Virus record (IMG/VR): IMGVR_UViG_3300025309_000006
Span: 124,001-188,000 of that record
DNA: 64,000 nucleotides
DNA from: a virus
Reading direction: 5' to 3' (one strand)
The position numbers and the translations under genes were made by a program. Below the pieces are notes generated by a model. That model made no database searches. It was not told the origin of the DNA and was given only the letters and a program-made list of their open reading frames with translations. This document shows positions 7,868 to 16,576 of the stretch, piece by piece (the first letter of the stretch is position 1; each line of letters begins with the position of its first letter).

Positions 7868-7956
7868 TTGTTTTCGTTTGTATTTTTATTATAACAAAAA
7901 GAAAACCTTCTGTCTAGTGTGTTTTTGTTGTTGGCAAAACATGGAGAGAAGGTTTT
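7868..7956 (+). promoter_or_regulatory. rep promoter and RBS-hiding leader hairpin
   Basis: TTGTTT (7868-7873), a 16-nt spacer and TATAAC (7890-7895) predict a transcript start near 7901. AAAACCTTCT (7902-7911) would then be the very 5' end of the mRNA. It is perfectly complementary to AGAAGGTTTT (7947-7956), which contains the ribosome binding site of rep. This predicts a stem that limits Rep synthesis. Confidence 0.5.
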
Positions 7957-7960
7957 TATT

Positions 7961-8890
7961 ATGAATATGATTAGAGATCCAAAGAAGTTAAGAAGAGTTC
8001 CAATCAAAGAAGAATTAGTTGAAATTACAGGTGATTACATTAAGGCAGTTATTTTGCAACAATTTATTTACTGGTCAGAAAGAACCAAAGATTATGACCA
8101 ATTTGTTTTAGAAGAAAAGTTTCAGGCCGAAAGGTGTGGATATGAATACAAGGCAGAATTGAAAAACGGATGGATATTTAAGAGTTCTGAACAACTATCA
8201 GAAGAAACTATGCTTAGATTAAAACATACCGCAATGCGTACACATATTAAGGTATTAGTGGATAAGGGTTTTCTATCTGAGAGAACTAATCCTCTTGATA
8301 AACGGGATAGAACCATACAATATCGTGTGAACATTTTAGCAATACAACTTGATCTACTAGAACATAACTATGTCTTAGATGGATATTCTAGTCCAATTAA
8401 TTTTGAAACTCTTATGGAAGTTATCCACAAGAAAAAGCAATCTCGGAATGCGGAAATGCAAACATCATTAAATGGAAATGCTTCATCAGAATGTGAGATT
8501 GCACAGCCGGAAAACAATAATGGCATAGAATATGGGGTTGAAGACATAATTGCATTCTCGGAAAACGGAAATGCATCTCCGCAAATATGCAATGCAACTA
8601 GCGAAAACATGCAAGCATTACCAGAGACTACTTACAGAGATATATATCTTATTGATATTAATCGCGTGTGGGAAGAGGTTGTGGATAACTTGAGAAAGAA
8701 ATTGTCTCCTGCTTCTCTGTCTGCTTGGATATTACCCATCATACCAGAAATACAGGAGACAAAGTTAATACTTAATTGTTCAAGTCAATTTGCTGTGGAT
8801 TGGATAGAGGGAAAATATCTTAGTATGATTGTTAATTGTTTGCCTGAAAATAGTGGAATTAAGGATGTTGTTGTATGTGAAAGTTCTTAA
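7961..8890 (+). CDS. Replication initiator-like protein with C-terminal DnaA-N domain
   Basis: 309 residues from the ATG at 7961, which has AGAGAAGG at good distance; the frame also opens at a GTG at 7919. The N-terminal half looks like a winged-helix replication module (VEITGDYIKAVILQQFIYW and TAMRTHIKVLVDKGFL). A polar linker follows. The last 75 residues (VWEEVVDNLRKKLSP, SAWILP, FAVDWIEGKYL) match the DnaA N-terminal domain, which recruits helicase or other initiator partners. It adjoins the DnaA-box cluster and is one of few plus-strand genes. Likely the plasmid Rep. Confidence 0.72.
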   Translation: MNMIRDPKKLRRVPIKEELVEITGDYIKAVILQQFIYWSERTKDYDQFVLEEKFQAERCGYEYKAELKNGWIFKSSEQLSEETMLRLKHTAMRTHIKVLVDKGFLSERTNPLDKRDRTIQYRVNILAIQLDLLEHNYVLDGYSSPINFETLMEVIHKKKQSRNAEMQTSLNGNASSECEIAQPENNNGIEYGVEDIIAFSENGNASPQICNATSENMQALPETTYRDIYLIDINRVWEEVVDNLRKKLSPASLSAWILPIIPEIQETKLILNCSSQFAVDWIEGKYLSMIVNCLPENSGIKDVVVCESS

Positions 8891-8953
8891 AGGTTTTTCA
8901 GGAGAAAATGATTGGTAAATATTTATGGTTTTATTTGTATTAATTTAGTAGTA

Positions 8954-8964
8954 TTATGTAGCAA
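8954..8964 (+). repeat. TTATGTAGCAA, core of an element repeated elsewhere
   Basis: This 11-mer also occurs inside the structured elements at 40892-40920 and 44201-44230. Here it stands without the flanking CCC/GGG arms, just before the gene at 8983. Confidence 0.4.
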
Positions 8965-8982
8965 AAAGAAAGTTAGTGCAGA

Positions 8983-9765
8983 ATGTTCGACTATGAACAA
9001 GAATCAGAAATTGAGAAAATGCTTAAAGATGAAATCAGAGAGCAAAAGCGAACTGGCAATGGAATTCATGGTCGAGCATTAAGATTAAGAAAACACGAAA
9101 CAGTTAGAACCCCTTCAGAATCTTTAGTAGGAATAGAAAGATTGAAAATTTATGCACCTTCTGTAATTCACTCAACAACGATTGGAGAAATGAAAATGAC
9201 TGAACTTCTAGAAAAGATTAAATTAGGTGAAATTCCATCTAAGTCAGAATTTGAAGCATTAGATTTTGAGAGTAATCAAAAAGCTTTAGCTGAATTGAGA
9301 AGATTACACACTAATCATGAAATTATGAAAAGTTGGAAATGTTCGTCTACATCTCTTAGTAATTTCTTCGCAGAAATGCAAGTTGCAAAAATTAAAGGTG
9401 GAGAAATATTGATTGGAAAGTCTGCTGTTGATTTTTTAAATAAAGGAAGAATTACAAGAGGATTGCCTAAAATTGGTGAAGATAGTAATCAGGAGAAAAT
9501 TAAAAGGCCATATAATAGGGTCGCTCCTATAGATAATTCTAAAGAAATTCTGAGTGAAAATATTATTCCCACTCAGAATGTAGATTCAATTTTTATTAAT
9601 CAAAAAGAAACCATAATTGAGAATAACTATTTAATCAATGTTAATAGAAAATTTAATACTAGGAACTTGGCTTCTTTTTTGGAAAGGTTAACTCTATTTC
9701 TCAGTGAAGAGAATCAGGAATTTTTAGTTGAAATTAGAGTTATTGAGGTTGGGAGTAAAAGGTAG
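8983..9765 (+). CDS. Unknown protein next to rep, 260 aa
   Basis: Mostly helical, charged protein without cysteine clusters or membrane segments. The part MTELLEKIKLGEIPSKSEFEA is followed by a Lys-rich middle and a polar linker. No family was recognised. It follows rep on the same strand and may help in replication control. The ATG has only a weak ribosome binding site, so expression may be low or coupled to rep. Confidence 0.55.
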   Translation: MFDYEQESEIEKMLKDEIREQKRTGNGIHGRALRLRKHETVRTPSESLVGIERLKIYAPSVIHSTTIGEMKMTELLEKIKLGEIPSKSEFEALDFESNQKALAELRRLHTNHEIMKSWKCSSTSLSNFFAEMQVAKIKGGEILIGKSAVDFLNKGRITRGLPKIGEDSNQEKIKRPYNRVAPIDNSKEILSENIIPTQNVDSIFINQKETIIENNYLINVNRKFNTRNLASFLERLTLFLSEENQEFLVEIRVIEVGSKR

Positions 9766-9772
9766 GTTATTA

Positions 9773-10261
9773 TCAACCCTTAATTATATCAATAAAGAAC
9801 TCACCTTTGTCAAATAATCCCTGTTTTCTTCCAACCAATATATTTTCACCATCTGTTGCTACCATACCACATCCACAATGACAAGTTGGAGCAATATCTT
9901 CAAACATTACTAAATCCTCAGCAATAACATTTGAACAGTTCTTCTTGATAATATTCCAAAATATATCTAATACTTCTGATTTTGCTTCATCAATTGTTGT
10001 TACAGCACCTTTAATTACTTTGCATTTAACATTTTGATTCTCTTTTACTTTTTTACCTGCATAATATCGAATTATATATGCAGTAATAGGTTCTCTGCTT
10101 TCACATATAGGACATCTTTTATTATTTTGTGTGAAATCATAAGGCGTAGTCATATAAGCAGGATGTGATTTATTTTCTGAACAATTGAGCCATATCAATA
10201 CATCCTTTGCATCATGAGCTATTTCTTTAGGACTTCCACCAATTTGTTTAATCTTTGCCAT
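9773..10261 (-). CDS. Cys-rich zinc-binding protein, unknown function
   Basis: 162 residues from ATG 10261. The in-frame codons before it (MKEGIIK) are the ribosome binding site GAAAGAAGGAATT read as protein. Metal-binding pairs are seen in C34, CPIC and CHCGCG near the C-terminus. It converges with the gene at 8983-9765, with only 7 nt between the stops and no hairpin. Not recognised. Confidence 0.55.
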   Translation of the reverse strand: MAKIKQIGGSPKEIAHDAKDVLIWLNCSENKSHPAYMTTPYDFTQNNKRCPICESREPITAYIIRYYAGKKVKENQNVKCKVIKGAVTTIDEAKSEVLDIFWNIIKKNCSNVIAEDLVMFEDIAPTCHCGCGMVATDGENILVGRKQGLFDKGEFFIDIIKG

Positions 10262-10349
10262 TTTTATAATTCCTTCTTTCAATTGTTTTATTTAATCTAA
10301 TATTGTAGTCTATTGGGCGTTTAAATTTCATATTAATATTTCCCTTTTA

Positions 10350-10625
10350 TCACCCACATTTAGGACAAATCAAAATTTTCTCAATTACAGGTGTTCCAAA
10401 GTGTTCATTCCTATTTTCATCCCTTTGTTCTAACTCGCTTCTGCAAACCTCGCATAGTCCTTCTAATTCGCAATATTCTTCATTTTTATCTGACATAATT
10501 GATAACAAACTTTTAAAATCTATAATATCACTTGTCATTCTCAATCCATTGCAACATTGAAGAAATTCTGGACTTTCAATTGGAAAATTTAAAATATCTT
10601 CTAGATCAATATTTGTGTTTATCAT
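10350..10625 (-). CDS. Small zinc-ribbon protein
   Basis: A 91-residue protein with CEVC and a terminal CPKCG, giving a four-Cys zinc site across a short loop. GGAG lies 8 nt from the ATG. Function unknown; many genes in this window encode similar ribbons. Confidence 0.55.
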   Translation of the reverse strand: MINTNIDLEDILNFPIESPEFLQCCNGLRMTSDIIDFKSLLSIMSDKNEEYCELEGLCEVCRSELEQRDENRNEHFGTPVIEKILICPKCG

Positions 10626-10661
10626 ATGGTTGTCTCCTTTATCTTATGTTTTGTTTCATAT

Positions 10662-11243
10662 TTACAATAATTTATTTGCTATATCTGTCCAATTCAATGC
10701 TCTTTCGCCTTGCCAGTTCTCATTCCAGCTTTTAATCACACCAAAGCATATTCTACGTTCTACTGTTGTGACAGATTTTAAATTTGATTCAACATCATCT
10801 ATAAATACATTGCCCTTGCCTACTGCATTTAATAGACTCTTATCCATTTTACAATTTTTATTTACAAGAAACATTGCTTCTGTAATAAAAGGAAGATTCG
10901 TATCAACCCACATTGTTTTATATTTTATATTAGAAAACGAACCAATACTTATTAAGATAATTTCATATTTTTTATTTAATTCTCTTAAAACTACATATGT
11001 ATTATGATTAATAAATTTAAGATTATTAAAGAAATCTCTTTTGCCAAATATCTCTTCTACTTCTTTAACTCCTTTGAGTAAAGGCAATTCATCTGCAAAA
11101 TCCCATTTATTCACGTTCTGCCATATTGGAGGAATATAATCAGGGTGATCTTTATAGATTTCTGAATATGTAGTACAAAATGCTTCAGTAGAAGAGGTTA
11201 TGGTATTATCTATGTCACAGAATAATCGAGGTCTACTAATCAT
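10662..11243 (-). CDS. HAD-family 5'(3')-deoxyribonucleotidase-like phosphatase
   Basis: 193 residues from ATG 11243, with GGAG 7 nt upstream. HAD motif I is FCDIDNTIT near the N-terminus, motif II is the ILISIGS region, and motif IV is VFIDDVESN. Size and layout fit the nucleotidase branch (NT5C type), which removes phosphate from dNMPs. It overlaps the end of the guanylate-kinase-like gene, so the two probably tune a nucleotide pool together. Substrate is inferred from family only. Confidence 0.68.
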   Translation of the reverse strand: MISRPRLFCDIDNTITSSTEAFCTTYSEIYKDHPDYIPPIWQNVNKWDFADELPLLKGVKEVEEIFGKRDFFNNLKFINHNTYVVLRELNKKYEIILISIGSFSNIKYKTMWVDTNLPFITEAMFLVNKNCKMDKSLLNAVGKGNVFIDDVESNLKSVTTVERRICFGVIKSWNENWQGERALNWTDIANKLL

Positions 11244-11814
11244 TATTTTCTCCAATCTTTTTTAAAATATATTTCACACATTCATCAAAATCATAATTTT
11301 TAACAATATAATCAACTTCTTGATTAACTATATCAAATGTAAATTGTTCTTCATCATCTAATTTACGCCTATTCCATTCTATTTGATCAAATCCATCCCT
11401 ATTAATTGCTCTTTGTTTTCTAGTTGGTTCATTTACATCAATGAAAAATGATACAATGTTGTCTTTGAAATGTTTCTTGAGTTCTATTAACCCTAAAATA
11501 TCTAGAACAACTATGTAATTATGTTTTGATAAATTAATGCTTTCGCAATGTAAGCCGTAATACCAAACATCTGGCACATTATTCACAAGTGTATTATATT
11601 TTCTACATTCAATAAATTCTTCTTGTGCAATCATATCTTCAAATTGTTTTCTTGAAATGAAATGATATGGATTATTTTCTGATTCTAATGGTCGCATGGG
11701 GCGTGATGTATGAGATATCACCATTTCATAATTGTAATTATCTGATATGTACTTAGATAAACTATCCTTTCCTGAACTGCTGAATCCTGCGAGAACCACT
11801 ACTTTATTTTTCAA
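11236..11814 (-). CDS. Guanylate-kinase-like nucleoside monophosphate kinase
   Basis: 192 residues. The P-loop GFSSSGKDS stands at residues 10-18. A guanylate-kinase-type segment HTSRPMRPLESENNPYHF follows, which in the family contacts GMP. The lid region has RKQRAINRDG. It would phosphorylate a (d)NMP using ATP. The stop of thyX directly abuts its start, so it belongs to the same operon as ThyX and the HAD phosphatase. Confidence 0.75.
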   Translation of the reverse strand: MKNKVVVLAGFSSSGKDSLSKYISDNYNYEMVISHTSRPMRPLESENNPYHFISRKQFEDMIAQEEFIECRKYNTLVNNVPDVWYYGLHCESINLSKHNYIVVLDILGLIELKKHFKDNIVSFFIDVNEPTRKQRAINRDGFDQIEWNRRKLDDEEQFTFDIVNQEVDYIVKNYDFDECVKYILKKIGENND

Positions 11815-12441
11815 TTACTTCACCTCAATATCATCAAATATTACTGGTATTTTCCCTTTTAATTCTTCTAATAGCATAATAGCAACTTCACGCATTTGTG
11901 GGTGTGCAACTTTAGCAGTTCTTAGTCTAAAGAAATGCCTTAATTCTCTAAGATTCATAGTAACAACAATTTCAGTTTTTAATGAATTGGGTAATACAGA
12001 ACGTGCTTCTTGTGGACTTGCGCCTAATGTCAATAGTTCAAAATATGTAATCTCTGCTTGTAAACACCCTATTCTCCAAGATTGAAATTGTTTAGACTCT
12101 TCATTCCAAAACAAAGGTTTAATTACTGTAATTTCCTTACCGAATTTTTCTTGATTATAGTTGCAATATCTGGTTGATTCCTGAGCATAAGAAGCAATTC
12201 TATGTCTTACAATTTCGTGTGTAACCCCTCTATCACAGATGAACTTAACTGATATATTAAAGTGCTCAATCATAGCTTCATGGCCCCTTTTAATGAGGTC
12301 TGCAACGAATTTTTTAGATGAGTCAGGAGTAATTTTACTCTCACTTTTGTAACAAGTTCGGCCTACTACTTCTATATGTTTAAGAATTTCATCTCCATTG
12401 ATTTGATCTAATATCTCTACACTTGCATTAATAATTTTCAT
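11815..12441 (-). CDS. thyX: Flavin-dependent thymidylate synthase ThyX
   Basis: 208 residues from ATG 12441. The family signature RHRx7S is present as RHRIASYAQES, followed by TRYCNY. ThyX makes dTMP from dUMP with FAD, NADPH and methylene-tetrahydrofolate. The upstream in-frame codons encode only the ribosome binding site (GAAGGAATT). With dCMP deaminase, the reductase and two kinases in the same region, the element can make its own dTTP precursors. Confidence 0.93.
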   Translation of the reverse strand: MKIINASVEILDQINGDEILKHIEVVGRTCYKSESKITPDSSKKFVADLIKRGHEAMIEHFNISVKFICDRGVTHEIVRHRIASYAQESTRYCNYNQEKFGKEITVIKPLFWNEESKQFQSWRIGCLQAEITYFELLTLGASPQEARSVLPNSLKTEIVVTMNLRELRHFFRLRTAKVAHPQMREVAIMLLEELKGKIPVIFDDIEVK

Positions 12442-12472
12442 TTTAATTATTCCTTCTTTCTTTCTTTTATTT

Positions 12473-12967
12473 CTACTCAAATTTTATTTTATCATACTGA
12501 TATTTCTTATGATATATACATGTTTGCTCATAGCAACAGTCAGGACAGTTTCTATGATATAGCATTTCCTGATTATTACAGGATAATTTATTACGCATTG
12601 GAATTAGACCCTTTTCAAGAATTGCTTTCTCAATATCAGAAATCTCTTCTTGATTATCTTCATTTCCATTTTCTTGATTCAGCAACCATTGTTCATATTC
12701 CTCAATGGTTTTAAGAAGTCCAACAGTAATATCTTTTAGTTCATAATCATCATAAAATTTTATTTTGTAGTAATCAATATCTTTCCTAATATTTCTTTTT
12801 ACAATGGTACATTCTTGACCTCTATATTTTACAATTAAGCCAACAAAAACTACTTTATCTTCTACATTAAATTTAGGTTCTTTTTTGATGTCGCTTAATT
12901 CTGAATATTTATCTTCCTTTTTTTGTTTAGGTGCTCTAGGGGTTAGATTAATTTTACCTTTTGCCAT
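12473..12967 (-). CDS. Unknown protein with SH3-like middle and Cys-rich end
   Basis: 164 residues from ATG 12967. The basic N-terminus is followed by a beta-rich part (KVVFVGLIVKYRGQECTIV) like SH3/KOW barrels, then an acidic linker, then a C-terminal cluster NCPDCCYEQTC likely to bind metal. It is the first gene after the consensus promoter at 13014-13042, so it heads the thyX operon. Confidence 0.55.
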   Translation of the reverse strand: MAKGKINLTPRAPKQKKEDKYSELSDIKKEPKFNVEDKVVFVGLIVKYRGQECTIVKRNIRKDIDYYKIKFYDDYELKDITVGLLKTIEEYEQWLLNQENGNEDNQEEISDIEKAILEKGLIPMRNKLSCNNQEMLYHRNCPDCCYEQTCIYHKKYQYDKIKFE

Positions 12968-12987
12968 ATTTTTCACATCCTTTCATA

Positions 12988-13042
12988 ACTCTGTACTACA
13001 ATCCATATAAATTATTATACATTAATCACAATACAGAGTCAA
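12988..13042 (-). promoter_or_regulatory. Consensus promoter of the thyX operon with flanking inverted repeat
   Basis: Minus-strand TTGACT (13037-13042), 17 nt, TATAAT (13014-13019). ACTCTGTA (12988-12995) and TACAGAGT (13032-13039) are inverted copies placed downstream of the -10 and across the -35. This fits an operator pair. The 97-nt gap holds no gene. Confidence 0.75.
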
Positions 13043-13073
13043 TATAATTTTATTTATTGCTTTATGTATAAAT

Positions 13074-13286
13074 CTAATACTGCACAAACCCTGTAACCCT
13101 ATTATCTTTCTCATTCAGCAACTCATAAGCAACTTTAATAATTTGCCTCAATATAATATCACATTCATTGAAATCCATTCCCTCAAAATCAGCAGTCAAG
13201 AATCCTTTCATTCGATCATAATGTCTTATTTCTAATTCCTTATTTGAAAGAACTTCCTTATTTGTAATGTTTACATTATTTCTCAT
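13074..13286 (-). CDS. Hypothetical protein, 70 aa
   Basis: Helical 70-residue protein rich in Asn and charged residues. AAAAGGAG precedes the ATG. No motif recognised. It ends upstream of the thyX operon promoter. Confidence 0.5.
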   Translation of the reverse strand: MRNNVNITNKEVLSNKELEIRHYDRMKGFLTADFEGMDFNECDIILRQIIKVAYELLNEKDNRVTGFVQY

Positions 13287-13326
13287 AAATCATTCTCCTT
13301 TTATTTTATTTAATTTTATATCTAAT

Positions 13327-13620
13327 CTACTCCCAAGTATCTTCTTCAGGTAAACTAATTGCAACAACTACTTCACCGCTACGATATAATTCTAAGATAT
13401 GTCTACACATATATTCTTTGCTAGGTTTTTGCCAATCAAAACAAATTACAATATTGGCATTATTAATTTTTAATTTAAATCCATTCCAATGTTCCTGTTT
13501 TTCTATTTCTGCATCAACAACAGATAATTTAGTGATAATTCCTAATTCTCCATCTGAATGAACAGATTCTATTTTAATTATCTTATTTAATGTTTTGTTC
13601 ATAAAATATTCTAAATCCAT
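13327..13620 (-). CDS. Hypothetical protein, 97 aa
   Basis: ATG 13620 is chosen because AGGAGG stands 7 nt upstream; the frame runs open further without a better site. The protein is beta-rich and acidic at the C-terminus (SLPEEDTWE). Not recognised. Confidence 0.5.
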   Translation of the reverse strand: MDLEYFMNKTLNKIIKIESVHSDGELGIITKLSVVDAEIEKQEHWNGFKLKINNANIVICFDWQKPSKEYMCRHILELYRSGEVVVAISLPEEDTWE

Positions 13621-13683
13621 ATGTATTCCTCCTAATATTTTATTTTTGATTATGCCTGACTCGATATATTTAGGCATCACTTC

Positions 13684-14070
13684 CTACCAACTCTTATAAT
13701 CAGTGAAATCAATTACAATGTCACACTTAGGGCATACGCCTTTATATGTAGAACCTATTCCTGAACCATACTCAAACAATAATAAATGCCTTTTATCTTT
13801 ATCACATTCAGCATATATTCCTAGCGCATTTATCTCGTCAGTTTTGCCAATATAAGTATAACCTTTCCTAATTAATCTCTTCTGTGCTTCTTTGTCATAT
13901 TGATCAGCTTGGAGTTGAGTAATTTGATTTTGAATTTCTTTAATGTATGATTTCCGTATGTCTCTTTTAATTTCTAATCCAAGAATTTCTTTTCTGATAT
14001 TGTCTAACTCTTGATTAGAAGACTCTAATTGTTCTTGAAGTTTAGCAATTTGAATGTTTGCATCAAGCAT
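13684..14070 (-). CDS. Coiled-coil protein with C-terminal zinc knuckle
   Basis: 128 residues. The first 55 form a likely coiled coil with Gln and Leu heptads. The last part contains C..CPKC, which can bind zinc with one more ligand. AAAGGAG lies about 12 nt before the ATG. Function unknown. Confidence 0.5.
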   Translation of the reverse strand: MLDANIQIAKLQEQLESSNQELDNIRKEILGLEIKRDIRKSYIKEIQNQITQLQADQYDKEAQKRLIRKGYTYIGKTDEINALGIYAECDKDKRHLLLFEYGSGIGSTYKGVCPKCDIVIDFTDYKSW

Positions 14071-14098
14071 TTTATCCCCACTCCTTTAATGTTTTATT

Positions 14099-14287
14099 TT
14101 ATGATATAACCACTTTTAATTCTAGTGCTACATGTTGCTCTCGATCCATTACTCTATATTTCTCAATATCAACAACTTTATAGTTTTTATTGCTTCCTTT
14201 AATTGTTACTTCCTCACCATTTTGATAATTAGGGTTATTGGAGGTGTATGCTGTTACTATTTCATTTTTGGAATTGTATAATAAAAT
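14099..14287 (-). CDS. Small protein, apparent ATT start
   Basis: The frame is open and ends in TAA at 14099. It reads LLYNSKNEIVTAYTSNN onward with normal composition. Upstream GGAGGAG is clear, but no ATG, GTG or TTG is in frame. ATT at 14285-14287, 11 nt from the SD, is the best candidate. Either AUU is used for initiation or the start codon was lost. Confidence 0.5.
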   Translation of the reverse strand: MLLYNSKNEIVTAYTSNNPNYQNGEEVTIKGSNKNYKVVDIEKYRVMDREQHVALELKVVIS

Positions 14288-14305
14288 ATCTAATTAATCT
14301 CCTCC

Positions 14306-14461
14306 TTAAACAACTTCAAATTCATTATGATAATAAATTTCTGCTAAATCCCTTCTAGCATCAATTTCAGATAGTTTGTATTCATTCATGAATTCTTCTA
14401 CTAATTTGTAGTTAAGTTTATCCATTGCTTGTAGAATGTAGTTTTCTTTGTTTGTGATCAT
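14306..14461 (-). CDS. Hypothetical acidic protein, 51 aa
   Basis: ATG 14461 with AAAGGAGG upstream. The protein is helical and acidic (LVEEFMNEYKLSEIDARRDL). Its stop codon abuts the GGAGGAG of the next ORF, so the pair is probably translated from one mRNA. Confidence 0.5.
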   Translation of the reverse strand: MITNKENYILQAMDKLNYKLVEEFMNEYKLSEIDARRDLAEIYYHNEFEVV

Positions 14462-14503
14462 TTTAATTTGTTCCTCCTTTCACCATTAAATAGAGTTTTG
14501 ATG

Positions 14504-14935
14504 CTAATTTAATCTCATTCCCCAACATTTATATTCATGATACGGAATTTCTTTTTCTTTTGATGTTACTTTTATAGACCTATCATCTACAACTTCAACA
14601 ACTAACTCTTCTTTGTGATTATGATAAACAGTATCACCTACCTTAAAATCAAAATCCGTTAAATAATAGTTCAAATAATTATATCTCTCACAAAATTTAT
14701 CTAGTTCATCATATGCAATTATTTCACAACTTTTATTAAAAGAAGCAAAAGAGAAAGTGATTGTTGTTTGTGAAAGTTCAAATATAAATTTATCTAAATT
14801 AACATCATTTTCTTTCTTAATATCTAAAATTTCTAACTCAAATTTCTTTCTAAAGTTTTCAATGACTGTAAAAATAGAATCTATTGATCTTATAGCATGA
14901 TAATCATTATTCATTTCTATGGTTCCATTAAACAT
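14504..14935 (-). CDS. Unknown protein with SH3-like C-terminus, 143 aa
   Basis: The C-terminal part FKVGDTVYHNHKEELVVEVV reads like a small beta-barrel found in many plasmid and phage proteins. The N-terminal part is helical. AAAGGAAG precedes the ATG. No function assigned. Confidence 0.5.
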   Translation of the reverse strand: MFNGTIEMNNDYHAIRSIDSIFTVIENFRKKFELEILDIKKENDVNLDKFIFELSQTTITFSFASFNKSCEIIAYDELDKFCERYNYLNYYLTDFDFKVGDTVYHNHKEELVVEVVDDRSIKVTSKEKEIPYHEYKCWGMRLN

Positions 14936-14982
14936 TTATATCTTCCTTTCTTAATAGTGATTAAAATCATTATTTTAAATTA

Positions 14983-15324
14983 TCAATACCACTCGTAATA
15001 GTCTTTAAAATTTCTGTCATAATTCCAGTAATCATCAATACCATATTCAGGTATAAATTTACAATATACAACATGATCAAGTGCTTCTTGACCAATATCC
15101 TTATCTATGTAAGCATATTGCCATCTATAACCTCTGGCATTATCACTTGCTCTTATTGCTTTATAATAATCTCCATTATTTAATTCAATGGTAAATATTC
15201 CAGTGTTAGGAGATGTTTTGATAACTTTATTAATATCCTCTTGATTCATACTATCAAGTAATTCTTGTAATTTATTAAATGCCCTTTCCATCGTTGAACC
15301 ATAAATAATTATATTTTTAGCCAT
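14983..15324 (-). CDS. Unknown protein, 113 aa
   Basis: Contains a beta-rich core with IELNNGDYYKAIRASDNARG and a Tyr-rich acidic tail. The AGGAGG of this gene overlaps the natural stop (TAG, 15336-15338) of the upstream gene that was later split by the tnpB element. The family was not recognised. Confidence 0.5.
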   Translation of the reverse strand: MAKNIIIYGSTMERAFNKLQELLDSMNQEDINKVIKTSPNTGIFTIELNNGDYYKAIRASDNARGYRWQYAYIDKDIGQEALDHVVYCKFIPEYGIDDYWNYDRNFKDYYEWY

Positions 15325-15362
15325 ATTTTAACCTCCTATAATAAAATCTCATACGGACTCAC

Positions 15363-15463
15363 TTGAACTTCACACGAATTAATTAGTGTGATTCTTAATT
15401 CATTGACCAGACTAACGCCCAATCTCCTTAAGCTAACCCTGTAGTTCCTACAGTTTTTATTAA
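15363..15463 (-). ncRNA. Candidate omega RNA / right-end RNA of the tnpB element
   Basis: Downstream of tnpB, in the minus direction, lie CTGTAG-GAA-CTACAG (15439-15453) and CACAC/GTGTG (15371-15390), ending at TTCAA. In IS605-type elements this region is transcribed with the 3' end of tnpB and serves as guide scaffold. The guide would start at 15362 with GTGAGTCCGTATGAG. Confidence 0.45.
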
Positions 15464-16576
15464 TTATGCTATTAACTTCAATCCTTCATTTCTAATATTA
15501 ATAGCAGCATTTATGTCTCTATTATGACTACTGCCACATTCTGGGCATTTCCATTCCCTAACACTTAAATCTAAATCAACATATTTCCATCCACAAACAT
15601 GACAAAGTTTACTACTAGCAAAATATCTATCCACAACAGAAATTTCTCTACCATACCAAATTGCTTTATAATTCAACATTGTAGTAAAACTATACCATGA
15701 AGCATCTGATATACTTTTCGCTAATTTATGATTCTTCTTCATTCCTTCAATATTAAGATCCTCTAGGCAAATAACTTGATTTTCATTGATAAGTCTAGTT
15801 GATAATTTTTGAAGAAAGTCCTTCCTAGTATTAGTAATTTTCTCATGAAGTCTAGCCACTTTAATTCTTGCCTTGTTTCTATTTTTACTACCCTTTTTCT
15901 TCTTAGATAGTTTTCTTTGAAGTTTTACTAATTTATCTTCATATTTACGATAATATTTTGGATTATCAATAATTTCACATTCAGATGTAATAGCAAAATC
16001 TTTAATTCCCAAATCAATACCAATATTTATTTCTGATTTAGGTAATTTAATAGGCTCTGGCACTTCGCAAAGAATAGAGATAAAATATTTACCACTAGGA
16101 ACCTGAGATATTGTTACATTTTTAATTATTCCAATTACTTCTCTTGATTTAGCAAATTTAACTAAACCAAGTTTAGGAAGTTTAATTCTATTGCTTTCGA
16201 TTCTAATATTATTATTTGTAAAAGTAGTACGATAAGACTTTCTATTATCTTTTTTAGATTTGAATTTTGGAAAACCTTGATTATTATTACCTTTCTTAAT
16301 TTCTCTAAAGAAATTCTGATAAGCTAAGTCTAAGTTTTTAAGAGTTTGTTGGAGAGATATACTATCAATTTCTTTAAGTCATTCAAATTCTTTTTTAAGT
16401 TGAGGTAGGAGAATAGCACATTGATTATATGTTAAAGTTTGATGATTTTCTTTATACATCTCGATCCTTTTATCTAGAAAGTAATTATAGATGAATCTAT
16501 TTGAACCTAAATGTTTATTGATTAAAATTGTTTGCTCTTTGTTTGGGTATAGTCTGAATTTGAATGTTTTAAGCAA
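15464..16576 (-). pseudogene. tnpB: tnpB, RNA-guided nuclease gene with one in-frame TGA
   Basis: The reading frame runs from a TTG at 16576 (GGAGGTG 8 nt upstream) to 15464 and would encode 370 residues. It is broken by one TGA at 16379-16381, exactly where TnpB proteins carry Trp (LKKEFE-W-LKEIDSISLQQ). A TGG to TGA change explains it. The rest is intact: RuvC residues in GIDLGIKD, CLEDLN and NRDINAA, and the zinc ribbon CHVCG and CPECG. TGA is a real stop here, since other genes end with it. The second half alone lacks the start of the protein. Confidence 0.88.

Noticed and set aside
10615-11007. Plus-strand ORF of 130 codons
   Set aside because: It is antisense to the HAD phosphatase gene, whose motifs are clear, and has no ribosome binding site.
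15464-16576. UGA read as tryptophan (alternative genetic code) to explain the break in tnpB
   Set aside because: Other genes here end normally with TGA (for example at 41963, 46569 and 56472), and Trp is encoded by TGG throughout.
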